Below are positions 35,882 to 42,370 of a stretch of 42,370 nucleotides of DNA, piece by piece; position 1 is the stretch's first letter; every line of letters starts with the position of its first letter. Source of the DNA: Terriglobia bacterium (lineage in GTDB: Bacteria > Acidobacteriota > Terriglobia > Acidiferrales > UBA7541). Below the pieces are notes generated by a model that did not search any database, was not told where the DNA came from, and saw only the letters and a program-made list of their open reading frames with translations. The stretch spans positions 1 through 42,370 of the forward strand of contig JAIQGD010000052.1 of the NCBI GenBank assembly GCA_020072765.1, written 5' to 3'. The translations under genes and the position numbers were made by a program.

Positions 35882-35981
35882 TGTCATCCCGAGCGGAGCG
35901 AGGGATCTCTCTTCGGACTGGCCGTCAGCGATGCGCGCGCACGAAGAGAGATTCCTCGTCGCTTCGCTCCTCGGAATGACA
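35882..35981. repeat. Large inverted repeat between convergent genes, copy 1
   Basis: Left arm TGTCATCCCGAGCGGAGCGA and on to CTCTCTTCG (35882-35915); right arm CGAAGAGAGATTCCTCGTCG and on to GGAATGACA (35942-35981). The arms are complementary except for about six extra bases in the right arm. The loop is about 26 nt. A second, decayed copy is at 39,622-39,752. It may act as a two-way terminator. Confidence 0.9.
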
Positions 35982-36013
35982 GGATCGTGGCTTGTGGCGC
36001 AAGCTGTTAGGGC

Positions 36014-36646
36014 TTAGCGGCGTGGCGTGGCCGGAGAATCGGCGGCGACGGCGGCGAGGATCTGCTGGACGTAGTTGCGCGTTTCGCGGAACGGGGGCAC
36101 ACCGCCATAGCGGTCGACCATCTCCGGGCCGGCGTTATAGGCGGCCAGGGCCAGGCGGAGATCGCCGCGGTAGCGGTCGAGGAGTTCCTTCAGGTAGCGC
36201 GTGCCGGCGTCGATATTGGCGGCGGGATCGAAGGCATTGGCCACGGCGTAGTGCGCCGCGGTCTTCGGCAGCAACTGCATCAATCCGAGGGCCTGTTTGC
36301 GCGAGACGGCCTGCGGATTGAAGTTGGATTCCGCCGCAATCACCCGCCGGATGAGTTTTTCGTCCACGCCATGTTTTTGCGCGGCGGCCCGGACCAGGTC
36401 GCCGTAAGGGGCCTGGGGAGCTGCCGGCAGAGCCTGAAAAGTGTCTTCCGGTTCGATGCTGGCCAGATCGCTGGCCGCAATGTCCACCATGCCGCCGGTG
36501 ACCGCGAGGAGCACGCGATCGCCCTTGCGTTCATACCCGGCGACATGCAGCCGCACGCCCGAGCGCAGCACGGCGTAATCGGCGCGCGCCCGAGGAGCCG
36601 CGAGCGCAGCTAGGACGACAACGCCGCAGATGGCGCCGCGTCTCAT
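36014..36646 (-). CDS. Lytic transglycosylase (SLT domain)
   Basis: 210 residues. Signal peptide (about 1-22), a short SH3-like or LysM-like region (about 25-65, YERKGDRVLLAVTGGMVDI), then an SLT domain (about 80-205). Catalytic Glu106 is in IAAESNFNPQAVS, followed by ALGLMQLLPKTA and AYNAGPEMVDRYGGVPPF. It cleaves peptidoglycan between MurNAc and GlcNAc in the periplasm with 1,6-anhydro formation. Its ATG overlaps the DinB stop (ATGA). The products could feed the murein-recycling enzymes at 26-29 kb. Confidence 0.93.
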   Translation of the reverse strand: MRRGAICGVVVLAALAAPRARADYAVLRSGVRLHVAGYERKGDRVLLAVTGGMVDIAASDLASIEPEDTFQALPAAPQAPYGDLVRAAAQKHGVDEKLIRRVIAAESNFNPQAVSRKQALGLMQLLPKTAAHYAVANAFDPAANIDAGTRYLKELLDRYRGDLRLALAAYNAGPEMVDRYGGVPPFRETRNYVQQILAAVAADSPATPRR

Positions 36647-37254
36647 GGGGCTGGAGGGCGGTTGGCAGCGGGACGCGGACGGCTGGCGGGCGGAACCAGG
36701 CCGTTCATGCGCAGGTATTCGACGACCTGGCCGTAATGATCCATGACATGCACGGAGGCAAAGCCGGCGAGCGCCAGCGGCGTCTTCAGAAACGGTATGG
36801 GCGGAGTCTTCACCGTGGCCAGCGCATTCTCCGGTGTGATCGTGGCGATAGCCTTGTGCCCGAGCGCGAACGAATCGCGCAGGTATTTCACGATCTGTTC
36901 CTTCGTCTGAATCGAATCGGGGCCGTTGGAGCCTTCGCCTTCGGCCGGGCCCGTCGAGACGGCTTGCCCGAGAATCGCGCCGAAAAAGCGATTGTTGGAT
37001 GCGGCGACGTGCTTCACCTGCTGGGCAAAGGTGCGCACGCCTTTGAATTCGCCGCTGGTGGGGGCGAAGGAATACTTGTCTTCGGGCATGGCCTCGGCGG
37101 CGGAGACAAATTCCATCTCGACGATGGAAAGCTGAAAATCGAGTGTCGAAGCAATCGTGGGATTCTGGGGGCCTGCCGGCATCTGCGCCGGGGCGGGTGC
37201 GCTGCTCGCCAAACTGATCACCAAAAGCGCTGCTATTCCGATCCAGACCTTCAT
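36643..37254 (-). CDS. DinB-family protein, exported
   Basis: 203 residues. Signal peptide (about 1-24), then a four-helix DinB/YfiT-like domain. Histidines that could bind metal are in FAQQVKHVAASN and HVMDHYGQVVEYL. DinB-like proteins include thiol S-transferases and proteins of unknown role; an exported form is unusual. A Pro/Arg tail ends the protein. GGGGG precedes the ATG by 6 nt. It is translationally coupled to the transglycosylase gene. Confidence 0.82.
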   Translation of the reverse strand: MKVWIGIAALLVISLASSAPAPAQMPAGPQNPTIASTLDFQLSIVEMEFVSAAEAMPEDKYSFAPTSGEFKGVRTFAQQVKHVAASNNRFFGAILGQAVSTGPAEGEGSNGPDSIQTKEQIVKYLRDSFALGHKAIATITPENALATVKTPPIPFLKTPLALAGFASVHVMDHYGQVVEYLRMNGLVPPASRPRPAANRPPAP

Positions 37255-37354
37255 TCAAACCCCCTTATAGGCTTATTTCGTAGATTTTTATCTGCTACGG
37301 ACGAGCATGCGGTTCCACAAATGGCCTGCAAATCTTCCTGCTTGGCAGGGCGCA

Positions 37355-37394
37355 GCCCCGATTGACTGCATCGGGGCGCAGCAAGCAGCGCCCC
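37355..37394. repeat. Overlapping palindromes
   Basis: GCCCCGAT (37355-37362) pairs with ATCGGGGC (37370-37377), and GGGGCGC (37373-37379) pairs with GCGCCCC (37388-37394), so two exclusive hairpins share bases. It lies in the gap between DinB and HAD genes. Confidence 0.7.
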
Positions 37395-37417
37395 TACAAC
37401 AAACGACGAGCCGCGAG

Positions 37418-38257
37418 CTATTCGCCGAAGACATGGCGGCGAATGGCCCGGGCGACACCGCATTCGTCGTTGGACAGGGTAACGCGCCAGCCGAGCGATT
37501 TCAACTCGGGGACGGCATTGCCCATCAGAACGGGCAGGCCGGCGAATTCGAGCATTTCGCGGTCGTTCCAATTGTCTCCCAGGGCCATGATTTCTTCGCG
37601 GGCGATGCCGCGCTGACGGGCCCAGCCGGCCAGCGCCGCGCCCTTGTTCACTCCGGGACGCAAGACGTCGACGAGGGACAGGTTTCGATCTTCGTATTCG
37701 GTGACGGCGAGGGTGAAGGCTCCGGCGATGGGCAGATGTTCGAGCAGGCGCTTGGCCTCCCGCATTTTGTGGCACGCGCCGACGTACATGATCTGAATGG
37801 GGTCGTCGCCATCCAGACAGTTGGCCAGGGGAGCTACTTCGGCGATGTATTCGCGGTTGCGGCGGAAATATCCGCCGCGGACGGGATCGTCCCAGTCCAC
37901 GCGTTCGAGAATGACCTGGCGGGCGCGGGGGCGGTCGAAAAAGACGGCGGCGTCGGAGCGGAACTCGGGAGTGAATTCGAGCACTTGGCGCGCGGTCTGG
38001 GCGGGAAGAAGCAGGCGCTGGTGGGTCTGGCCGGTTTTGGATTTGATGAGCGCGCCGTTGTTGACGATCAGGTGGAGGTCGCAGGGCAGGGCGTCGGCGA
38101 CGGCGCGGGCAAAGTCGAAGCGGCGGCCGGTGACGAGCAGGATTTCGATGCCGCGCGCGGCGGCTTCGGCAATGGCGCGCGCGTTGTTCTCGGGCAGTTC
38201 GGTGCGGCTATCGAGCAGCGTGCCGTCGATATCCATGGCGATGAGCCGGATGGGCAT
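37418..38257 (-). CDS. HAD-superfamily phosphatase, Cof type
   Basis: 279 residues. Motif I is IAMDIDGTLLDS (Asp9, Asp11 nucleophile pair), motif II is LLVTGRR, and motif IV is MALGDNWNDREMLEFAG. The C2B cap (about 85-195) marks the Cof/YidA group, which removes phosphate from sugar phosphates, FMN or HMP-PP. No clear substrate. Start: ATG at 38257. The frame runs 35 codons further, but the -10 box at 38264-38269 lies inside that part. Confidence 0.9.
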   Translation of the reverse strand: MPIRLIAMDIDGTLLDSRTELPENNARAIAEAAARGIEILLVTGRRFDFARAVADALPCDLHLIVNNGALIKSKTGQTHQRLLLPAQTARQVLEFTPEFRSDAAVFFDRPRARQVILERVDWDDPVRGGYFRRNREYIAEVAPLANCLDGDDPIQIMYVGACHKMREAKRLLEHLPIAGAFTLAVTEYEDRNLSLVDVLRPGVNKGAALAGWARQRGIAREEIMALGDNWNDREMLEFAGLPVLMGNAVPELKSLGWRVTLSNDECGVARAIRRHVFGE

Positions 38258-38263
38258 AGGCCT

Positions 38264-38269
38264 ATTGTA
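38264..38269 (-). promoter_or_regulatory. -10 box (TACAAT) for a leaderless HAD gene
   Basis: Minus-strand TACAAT is 6 nt before the ATG at 38257, so the start point falls on the ATG itself. No -35 and no Shine-Dalgarno sequence are seen. Confidence 0.55.
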
Positions 38270-38345
38270 CATGCTGGGCGGGGCGGCGGCCGGGCCGCCG
38301 AGGTGCGGGGACGGCGCGGGGCGAAAATAGAGTGCGCGAAGCTGA

Positions 38346-38374
38346 TTGGCGGTGCTGCGCACGTTTGCTAGAAT
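38346..38374 (+). promoter_or_regulatory. Promoter for tRNA-Ala
   Basis: TTGGCG (38346-38351), 17 nt, TAGAAT (38369-38374), with TGC before the -10. The start point near 38381 lies 6 nt before the tRNA. Confidence 0.7.
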
Positions 38375-38386
38375 GAAAAGCGCGGT

Positions 38387-38462
38387 GGGCGTGTAGCTCA
38401 GTTGGGAGAGCGCCTCGTTCGCAACGAGGAGGCCGCCGGTTCGAGCCCGGCCACGTCCACCA
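38387..38462 (+). tRNA. tRNA-Ala (anticodon CGC)
   Basis: 76 nt with CCA encoded. Acceptor GGGCGTG/CACGTCC (one G-U), D-arm with AGCTCAGTTGGGAGAGC, anticodon stem CCTCG/CGAGG around the loop TTCGCAA (anticodon CGC, codon GCG), T-arm GCCGG-TTCGAGC-CCGGC, discriminator A. GCG is a common Ala codon in this high-GC sequence. It stands alone downstream of a good promoter. Confidence 0.97.
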
Positions 38463-38559
38463 TCTCCCGCGGTTTGCGCCGGCAGGCGCCAGGCTAGACG
38501 TCCCAGGCCTCGGCGATGCGCCTTTCTCTCGTTATTTCCTTCGATTCGGATTCCTCCGT

Positions 38560-39564
38560 GTGAAACCGTCGGATCCGCCGGTACATGCCCGATGCGAAAG
38601 CCTGCCCGGTTGCGCTGCGCGGGAGCGGCGCGCCGCTAGAAATAGGTTGCGCGGGTGGCGGATGCTTGGATTACTATTGAAGTACGGTGGAGAATATGCG
38701 CAGCCAGCTCGGATGGTGTGTTGGCAGCGGGAGGAGCCGCCAACGGTTCCCGTATGGGCGCAACTGGCCAAAGACCCCTTCGACGGCATGCCGGGGAAGC
38801 CTGGGTCATCTGGAACACCATCGACAAAGAACCCTGCGGCGGGCGACATGGCGCCCATAGTGGGCACAGGTCCGGATTCCGGCGACGTCTATCAGCTCAC
38901 GAATGCGGAAGCGTGTAATTCGTGGACGGAGTCCGGGTTGCACAGCCCGGCGGTGAGCGTGGCGCGGCTGCGCATCCCGGGCAAGGCCGCGAGCCAATAT
39001 CAGAAGGCGTGTGGGGCGCTGAAGGACAAGAAGTTGTCCGTGGCCGAGGAGCACGCGCGCAAAGCCATTGAGGTGTACCCGGACTATGCGGCGGCGTGGG
39101 TGGTGCTGGGCCAGATTCTGAACGAGGAGCACAAGACCGAGGACGCGCGCGGCGCGTGCCTGCAGGCGCAGCGGGTGGATGTCGGCTATGTGGCGCCGTA
39201 TCTGTGTCTGGCGGAATTTGCGGCGCAAGCGAAGGATTGGCAGGAAGTAGGAAGGCTGGCCGTGCGGGCGCTGGACCTCGACCCGGTGAACAATTTCTAC
39301 GCGCTGTACTACAGCGCGAGCGCCGCGTTTTACAGCGATCGCCCCGCCGAGGCGGAAGCCAAGGCGCTCGACGCCGTCAAACTGGACAAGTGGAACCATC
39401 TGCCGCAGCTGCATATGCTGCTGGCGCGCATCTACGCGGGCAACGGGGATGCGCGCGGCCAAGCCGCTCAGTTGCGGCGGTATTTGAAACTGGCCCCCAG
39501 CGCCGAGGATTCCGCCGAGGCCAGGCAGACCCTGGCCAAGCTGGAAGCGGCGCCACCGAAGTAG
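38560..39564 (+). CDS. TPR protein, probably exported; N-terminus uncertain
   Basis: 334 residues as the longest frame. From about residue 140, four TPRs: AASQYQKACGALKDKKLSVAEE, YPDYAAAWVVLGQILNEEHK, YVAPYLCLAEFAAQAKDWQEV and NNFYALYYSASAAFYSD, then a last one to 330. Before them lies a Pro/Gly-rich stretch (KDPFDGMPGKPGSSG) and the block DVYQLTNAEACNSWTESG. Function unknown; TPRs imply protein binding. The first about 65 residues are poor. VPVWAQ looks like a signal-peptidase site, but no hydrophobic core precedes it in frame. A better start signal (GTGGAG, ATG 38696, -10 TACTAT at 38672-38677) is in another frame, so a small indel near 38,700-38,750 is possible. Confidence 0.7.
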   Translation: MKPSDPPVHARCESLPGCAARERRAARNRLRGWRMLGLLLKYGGEYAQPARMVCWQREEPPTVPVWAQLAKDPFDGMPGKPGSSGTPSTKNPAAGDMAPIVGTGPDSGDVYQLTNAEACNSWTESGLHSPAVSVARLRIPGKAASQYQKACGALKDKKLSVAEEHARKAIEVYPDYAAAWVVLGQILNEEHKTEDARGACLQAQRVDVGYVAPYLCLAEFAAQAKDWQEVGRLAVRALDLDPVNNFYALYYSASAAFYSDRPAEAEAKALDAVKLDKWNHLPQLHMLLARIYAGNGDARGQAAQLRRYLKLAPSAEDSAEARQTLAKLEAAPPK

Positions 39565-39621
39565 ACAAAGCACTCCGCAGGAAATCGATTCACACTGCCA
39601 TGGCGACCTGACTGGCTCTGT

Positions 39622-39752
39622 CTGCCATTCCGAGGAGGGGAGCGACGAGGAACTTCTCTTCCAGCGGCCGCGTCGCCGGGAGGCAGATGAAGAGGTCCCT
39701 CGTTCCGCAAAACCATCCGGAACGCCAACAACGCGCTGCGCTCGGGATGACC
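39622..39752. repeat. Large inverted repeat between convergent genes, decayed copy 2
   Basis: Left arm TGCCATTCCGAGGAGGGGAG and on to CTTCTCTTCC (39622-39661); right arm from GATGAAGAGGTCCCTCGTTC to CGCTCGGGATGACCCC, with about 35 extra bases inside. Same family as 35,882-35,981. The 318-nt gap between genes contains nothing else I can identify. Confidence 0.8.
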
Positions 39753-39882
39753 CCAAGAATTTTCTTTGCATGCTCTGAAGCTGTGATCCAGCGAGTATTT
39801 TGCGGTGAGACACGTCAGAACGCAGGGCGGAGAAGCGGCTGAAGTGCAAGATGGGAGAAGCCCGGCGGAGAAGAGCGACTAG

Positions 39883-41523
39883 CTAGGGTTTTTCGGGGGC
39901 GACGGCCTGGCGTTCGGCCACGATCTTGCGGGCGTTGGTGTACAGGGCCTTGGCCTGGGGCATGGACTCGACGGCCTTGTCCAATTGCGGATCGTTTTCG
40001 AGGGCCACTTTGTAGCCTTCGTTGAGGCCGAAGACGGTGGTAAAGACCTCGCGCTTGATCTGCCATTTCAACCAGGGAAGATTCTGCTGGATGTCGGGCT
40101 CGGTGAAGGGAACGTGGTGGTCGGCGAGAAACTTGCGCAAGCGGGCCAGCACCGCGTCGTCGGCGACAAACTCCTTGGTGACGGCGGGCTTCTCGCCCAG
40201 ATAGAAGCGCACGAAATCGCCGACGCCCTGGGCAAAGGGATAAAACACGCCGCGCCGCTCGAGTTGCTCCTGGAAATCATTGGGTTTCGGCGCCGCCACG
40301 GCGACGTCCGGCGTGATGCCGCCCCCACCGTATACTTGGCGGCCGCCGTCGGTCAGCTTGACCTCAGGGGCGCGGGGCGGCTTGGGGTTGTAATGGTAGT
40401 CGTAGAGAGTTTCGTTGGTGTAATCGCGCTGGATGAGGCGGCCGCTGGGGGTGTAATAGCGCGCGGTGGTGAGCAGCAGGGCGGTGTCCGAGCCCACCTG
40501 GAACTGGGTTTGCACCAACCCCTTGCCGAAACTGATTTCCCCGACGATCAAGCCGCGGTCGTGATCCTGGATGGCGCCGGAAACAATTTCCGAGGCGGAG
40601 GCGCTCTGCCCGTTGACGAGCACGACCAGGGGCAGGGCCAGGCCCTGATTGCCACGATCGGCGTAGTAGCGCCTTTCCGAAGAGGCCCGGCCGCGGTGCG
40701 AGACAACCAGTTCGTTCTTGTCCAGAAACATGTCGGCCATGCCCACGGCCTGCTTGAGCAACCCGCCACCGTTGTTGCGCAGGTCGATGATCAGGCCCTC
40801 AAGTTTGGCGCTGTCGAGGTGGCGGAGGGCGTCGGCGAGATCGCTATCGGTGGTCTCATTGAAGGTCGAGACGCGCACGTAGCCGATTCCCGGCCTGACC
40901 ATGGTGAAGAACTCGACGCCGGGGCGGGGGATTTCATCGCGCACGACGGTGACTTCGATGGGTTTGTCCCAGCCTTCGCGCCCCAGGGAAATCCGCACGG
41001 GGGTGCCCTTGGCGCCCTTGAGCATGTCGGCGACTTCGGTGGTGGTCAGCCCGGTGCAGCTCTTGCCGTCCACCTTGAGGATGATATCGCCGGGGCGAAT
41101 GCCTGCTTTATAGGCCGGGGAGTTGACGAAGGGCGACTGGACGACGGTCTGATTTTCGCGCTGGGTCACGACCATGCCCACGCCGTAGTATTTGCCTTCC
41201 TGCTCTTCGCGGAACAGGGCGTACTGCTTGGGATCGAAAAAGTTCGAATGAGGATCGAGGACGTGCAGCATGCCGGGGATGGCGCCGTCGTAGATGGCTT
41301 TATCGCTATCGACCGGGTCGGCGTAGTTCTGCTCGACGATGGAGAGGACGTGGGTGAAGCTGCGGACCGAATCCTCGAGGTCGTCCGATCCGGCGGCCGT
41401 GGCGCGGACCGCGGGGCCATAGATGCCGCCGAGCAGCGCCGACACCGCCAGCACCAGCACCAGCAGCAGCGCACCGCGCGCCGAGCCGGTTGGACTTGGG
41501 GAGGATTTCATCTGGGATCTCAT
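39883..41523 (-). CDS. S41 C-terminal processing peptidase (CtpA/Prc type)
   Basis: 546 residues. Membrane anchor or signal (about 15-38). PDZ domain (about 95-180) with KAGIRPGDIILKVDG. Protease domain (about 195-375) with catalytic Ser309 in GQSASASE, Asp320 in QDHD and Lys334 in SFGKG, the Ser-Lys dyad of Tsp. It degrades or trims exported proteins in the periplasm. A C-terminal helical part (about 400-540) is longer than in plain CtpA. Start: the ATG at 41523 is used because the -10 box lies at 41540-41545; ATG 41511 is a close second. It is divergent from the tat gene. Confidence 0.93.
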   Translation of the reverse strand: MRSQMKSSPSPTGSARGALLLVLVLAVSALLGGIYGPAVRATAAGSDDLEDSVRSFTHVLSIVEQNYADPVDSDKAIYDGAIPGMLHVLDPHSNFFDPKQYALFREEQEGKYYGVGMVVTQRENQTVVQSPFVNSPAYKAGIRPGDIILKVDGKSCTGLTTTEVADMLKGAKGTPVRISLGREGWDKPIEVTVVRDEIPRPGVEFFTMVRPGIGYVRVSTFNETTDSDLADALRHLDSAKLEGLIIDLRNNGGGLLKQAVGMADMFLDKNELVVSHRGRASSERRYYADRGNQGLALPLVVLVNGQSASASEIVSGAIQDHDRGLIVGEISFGKGLVQTQFQVGSDTALLLTTARYYTPSGRLIQRDYTNETLYDYHYNPKPPRAPEVKLTDGGRQVYGGGGITPDVAVAAPKPNDFQEQLERRGVFYPFAQGVGDFVRFYLGEKPAVTKEFVADDAVLARLRKFLADHHVPFTEPDIQQNLPWLKWQIKREVFTTVFGLNEGYKVALENDPQLDKAVESMPQAKALYTNARKIVAERQAVAPEKP

Positions 41524-41539
41524 CACGCGCCAGAACACA

Positions 41540-41548
41540 AGTATAGCA
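41540..41548 (-). promoter_or_regulatory. Extended -10 promoter for ctp
   Basis: Minus-strand TGC-TATACT (41548-41540). Its -35 position (about 41563-41568) overlaps the -35 of the divergent tat promoter, so the two may compete. Confidence 0.6.
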
Positions 41549-41564
41549 CAGTCGTTTCGCGCGT

Positions 41565-41593
41565 TTGACACGCCCCGGGCCCTCTTCTATTAT
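41565..41593 (+). promoter_or_regulatory. Near-consensus sigma70 promoter for the TatA/B gene
   Basis: TTGACA (41565-41570), 17 nt, TATTAT (41588-41593), the best promoter in the window. Start about 41600, 32 nt before the ATG at 41632. Confidence 0.8.
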
Positions 41594-41631
41594 GCGACAA
41601 TGGTGCGGAGGAAGCGGCCACACAGTTCCCC

Positions 41632-41967
41632 ATGCTGAGCATCCCTCATCTCATCGTGATTTTCGTTGTCGCGCTGATTATTTTCGGGCCCGAGAAACTT
41701 CCCGAGCTGGCGCGGAACCTCGGCAAGGTGATGGCCGAGTTTCGGCGACACACGGGCGACCTGCGCTCGAATTTCGAGGGACACATGCGCGACCTGGAGC
41801 GCGAGGCGCAGGAGCGCCGCATCGCGGGAGCCGCGGCGGCGGCGAGCGCGCCGGCGCCGCGGCCAAGCGAGCCGGAGATCCTGCCGGCCGCCGGAACCGT
41901 GACCGCCGACCGCCCCAACGCCGCGGCGATCGCCGAGCCGCCGCCACCGGAGACCGATCCGGCCGAT
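41632..41967 (+). CDS. TatA/TatB-family translocase subunit (3' end unclear)
   Basis: The first 35 residues, MLSIPHLIVIFVVALIIFGP followed by EKLPELARNLGKVMAEF, have the Tat signature: a short membrane helix, FGPEKLPEL hinge and an amphipathic helix (about 24-43). A charged helical and Ala/Pro-rich tail follows to about residue 112. This small protein builds the twin-arginine translocon that exports folded proteins. FGPEKLPELAR favours TatB-like naming, but TatA cannot be excluded. No tatC is in the window. Oddity: the frame has no stop codon before the window edge, so it would run at least 400 nt through maoC in another frame. I end it where MaoC begins. A lost stop or small indel is likely. 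Confidence 0.8.
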
Positions 41968-42370
41968 GGATGTCTCGAGCCCAGGCTCCGGCACTGCAAT
42001 ACGGACCGTCACCGAGGCGGATGTCACTGCGTTCGCCATGCTCTCCGGGGATTACGACGAGATCCACACAAACGAGGACTTCTGCAAGCGCGAGTCGGCC
42101 TACAAGACCCGCATCGCCCATGGCATGCTCGGCCTGAGCCTTGTCGAGGGCCTGAAGAAGCGCATCCCGGCCTTCGCCGACACCCGCTACATCGCGTCGC
42201 TGGAGTGGAACTGGAAATTTACCGGGCCGATCTACATCGGGGACAGCGTGCACGTCAAGTTCCGGATCGCCAAGATGCGGGAGAGCAAGTCGAGGCCCGA
42301 CCGGGCCATCATCTGGGAGAGCAATCAGATGATCAACCAGCGGGGCGAGGTGGTCCAGGAGGGCGAGCAC
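41966..42370 (+). CDS. MaoC-like hydratase/dehydratase, 3' end outside window
   Basis: 135 codons from the ATG at 41966, open at the edge. Hot-dog fold motifs of the MaoC/R-hydratase group: FAMLSGDYDEIHTNEDF with the catalytic Asp and His (normally D-x-x-x-x-H), and YKTRIAHGMLGLSLVEG. Later GDSVHVKFRI matches the strand that follows. It should hydrate enoyl-CoA or a similar acyl-thioester. The start overlaps the end of the Tat frame by 2 nt as drawn; no Shine-Dalgarno sequence is clear. The next in-frame ATG (42039, in the catalytic loop) is too late. Confidence 0.85.
   Translation, partial: MDVSSPGSGTAIRTVTEADVTAFAMLSGDYDEIHTNEDFCKRESAYKTRIAHGMLGLSLVEGLKKRIPAFADTRYIASLEWNWKFTGPIYIGDSVHVKFRIAKMRESKSRPDRAIIWESNQMINQRGEVVQEGEH

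Overview
The window is high-GC bacterial DNA with densely packed genes, many short or ATGA-type overlaps and many dispersed intergenic palindromes. The protein styles fit an Acidobacteriota chromosome: a TPR/secretin protein carrying FG-GAP repeats, a TPR protein with the string DVYQLTNAEACNSWTESG, and a LemA/TPM set. This assignment is by eye, not from a search. No phage, IS transposase, CRISPR array or rRNA was found. There is one tRNA, tRNA-Ala(CGC).

Layout. 1-5,050: the start of a leftward FTR1-type iron permease; a rightward outer-membrane secretin whose barrel domain is interrupted by seven FG-GAP repeats; an alpha/beta hydrolase; a very small Ala/Gln-rich protein. 5,058-10,942 (leftward run): B12-binding mutase subunit, carboxyltransferase (methylcrotonyl-CoA carboxylase beta type), HMG-CoA lyase-like protein, LiuC-like hydratase, thioesterase and histidine ammonia-lyase. 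This is a leucine/histidine catabolic set. 11,066-14,500 (leftward): PhoH ATPase, LemA, a nucleotidyltransferase-fold protein and a broken TPM-domain gene. 14,611-19,921 (rightward): TolC-type efflux protein, large subunit of a B12-dependent acyl-CoA mutase and its GTPase chaperone MeaB. The small subunit of that mutase is probably the B12-binding protein 6 kb away on the other strand. 20,031-21,490: a lower-GC stretch with two small hypothetical genes.

21,494-24,975: lactonase-like MBL hydrolase, MTA phosphorylase, PfkB kinase and MgtC-like protein. 25,185-30,460: IPT/TIG lipoprotein, then LD-carboxypeptidase, Mpl ligase and M61 peptidase joined by ATGA overlaps; the middle two form a murein-recycling pair. 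30,641-34,036: acyltransferase, glyoxalase-II-like MBL protein and a lower-GC TPR protein. 34,501-39,564: a frameshifted LRV-repeat gene, a methyltransferase, SLT transglycosylase with DinB, a Cof-type HAD phosphatase, tRNA-Ala and a TPR protein. 39,883-42,370: S41 processing protease divergent from a TatA/B protein, then a MaoC hydratase cut by the window edge.

Points that most deserve attention: the FG-GAP propeller inside the secretin domain; the mutase with Gln and His where methylmalonyl-CoA mutase has Arg and Tyr; repeated -10 boxes 5-8 nt before ATG codons that lack a Shine-Dalgarno sequence (leaderless transcripts); a large inverted repeat found twice, each time between convergent genes; and two or three reading-frame breaks (TPM gene, LRV gene, possibly tatB). 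I found no complete novel defence or mobile system.
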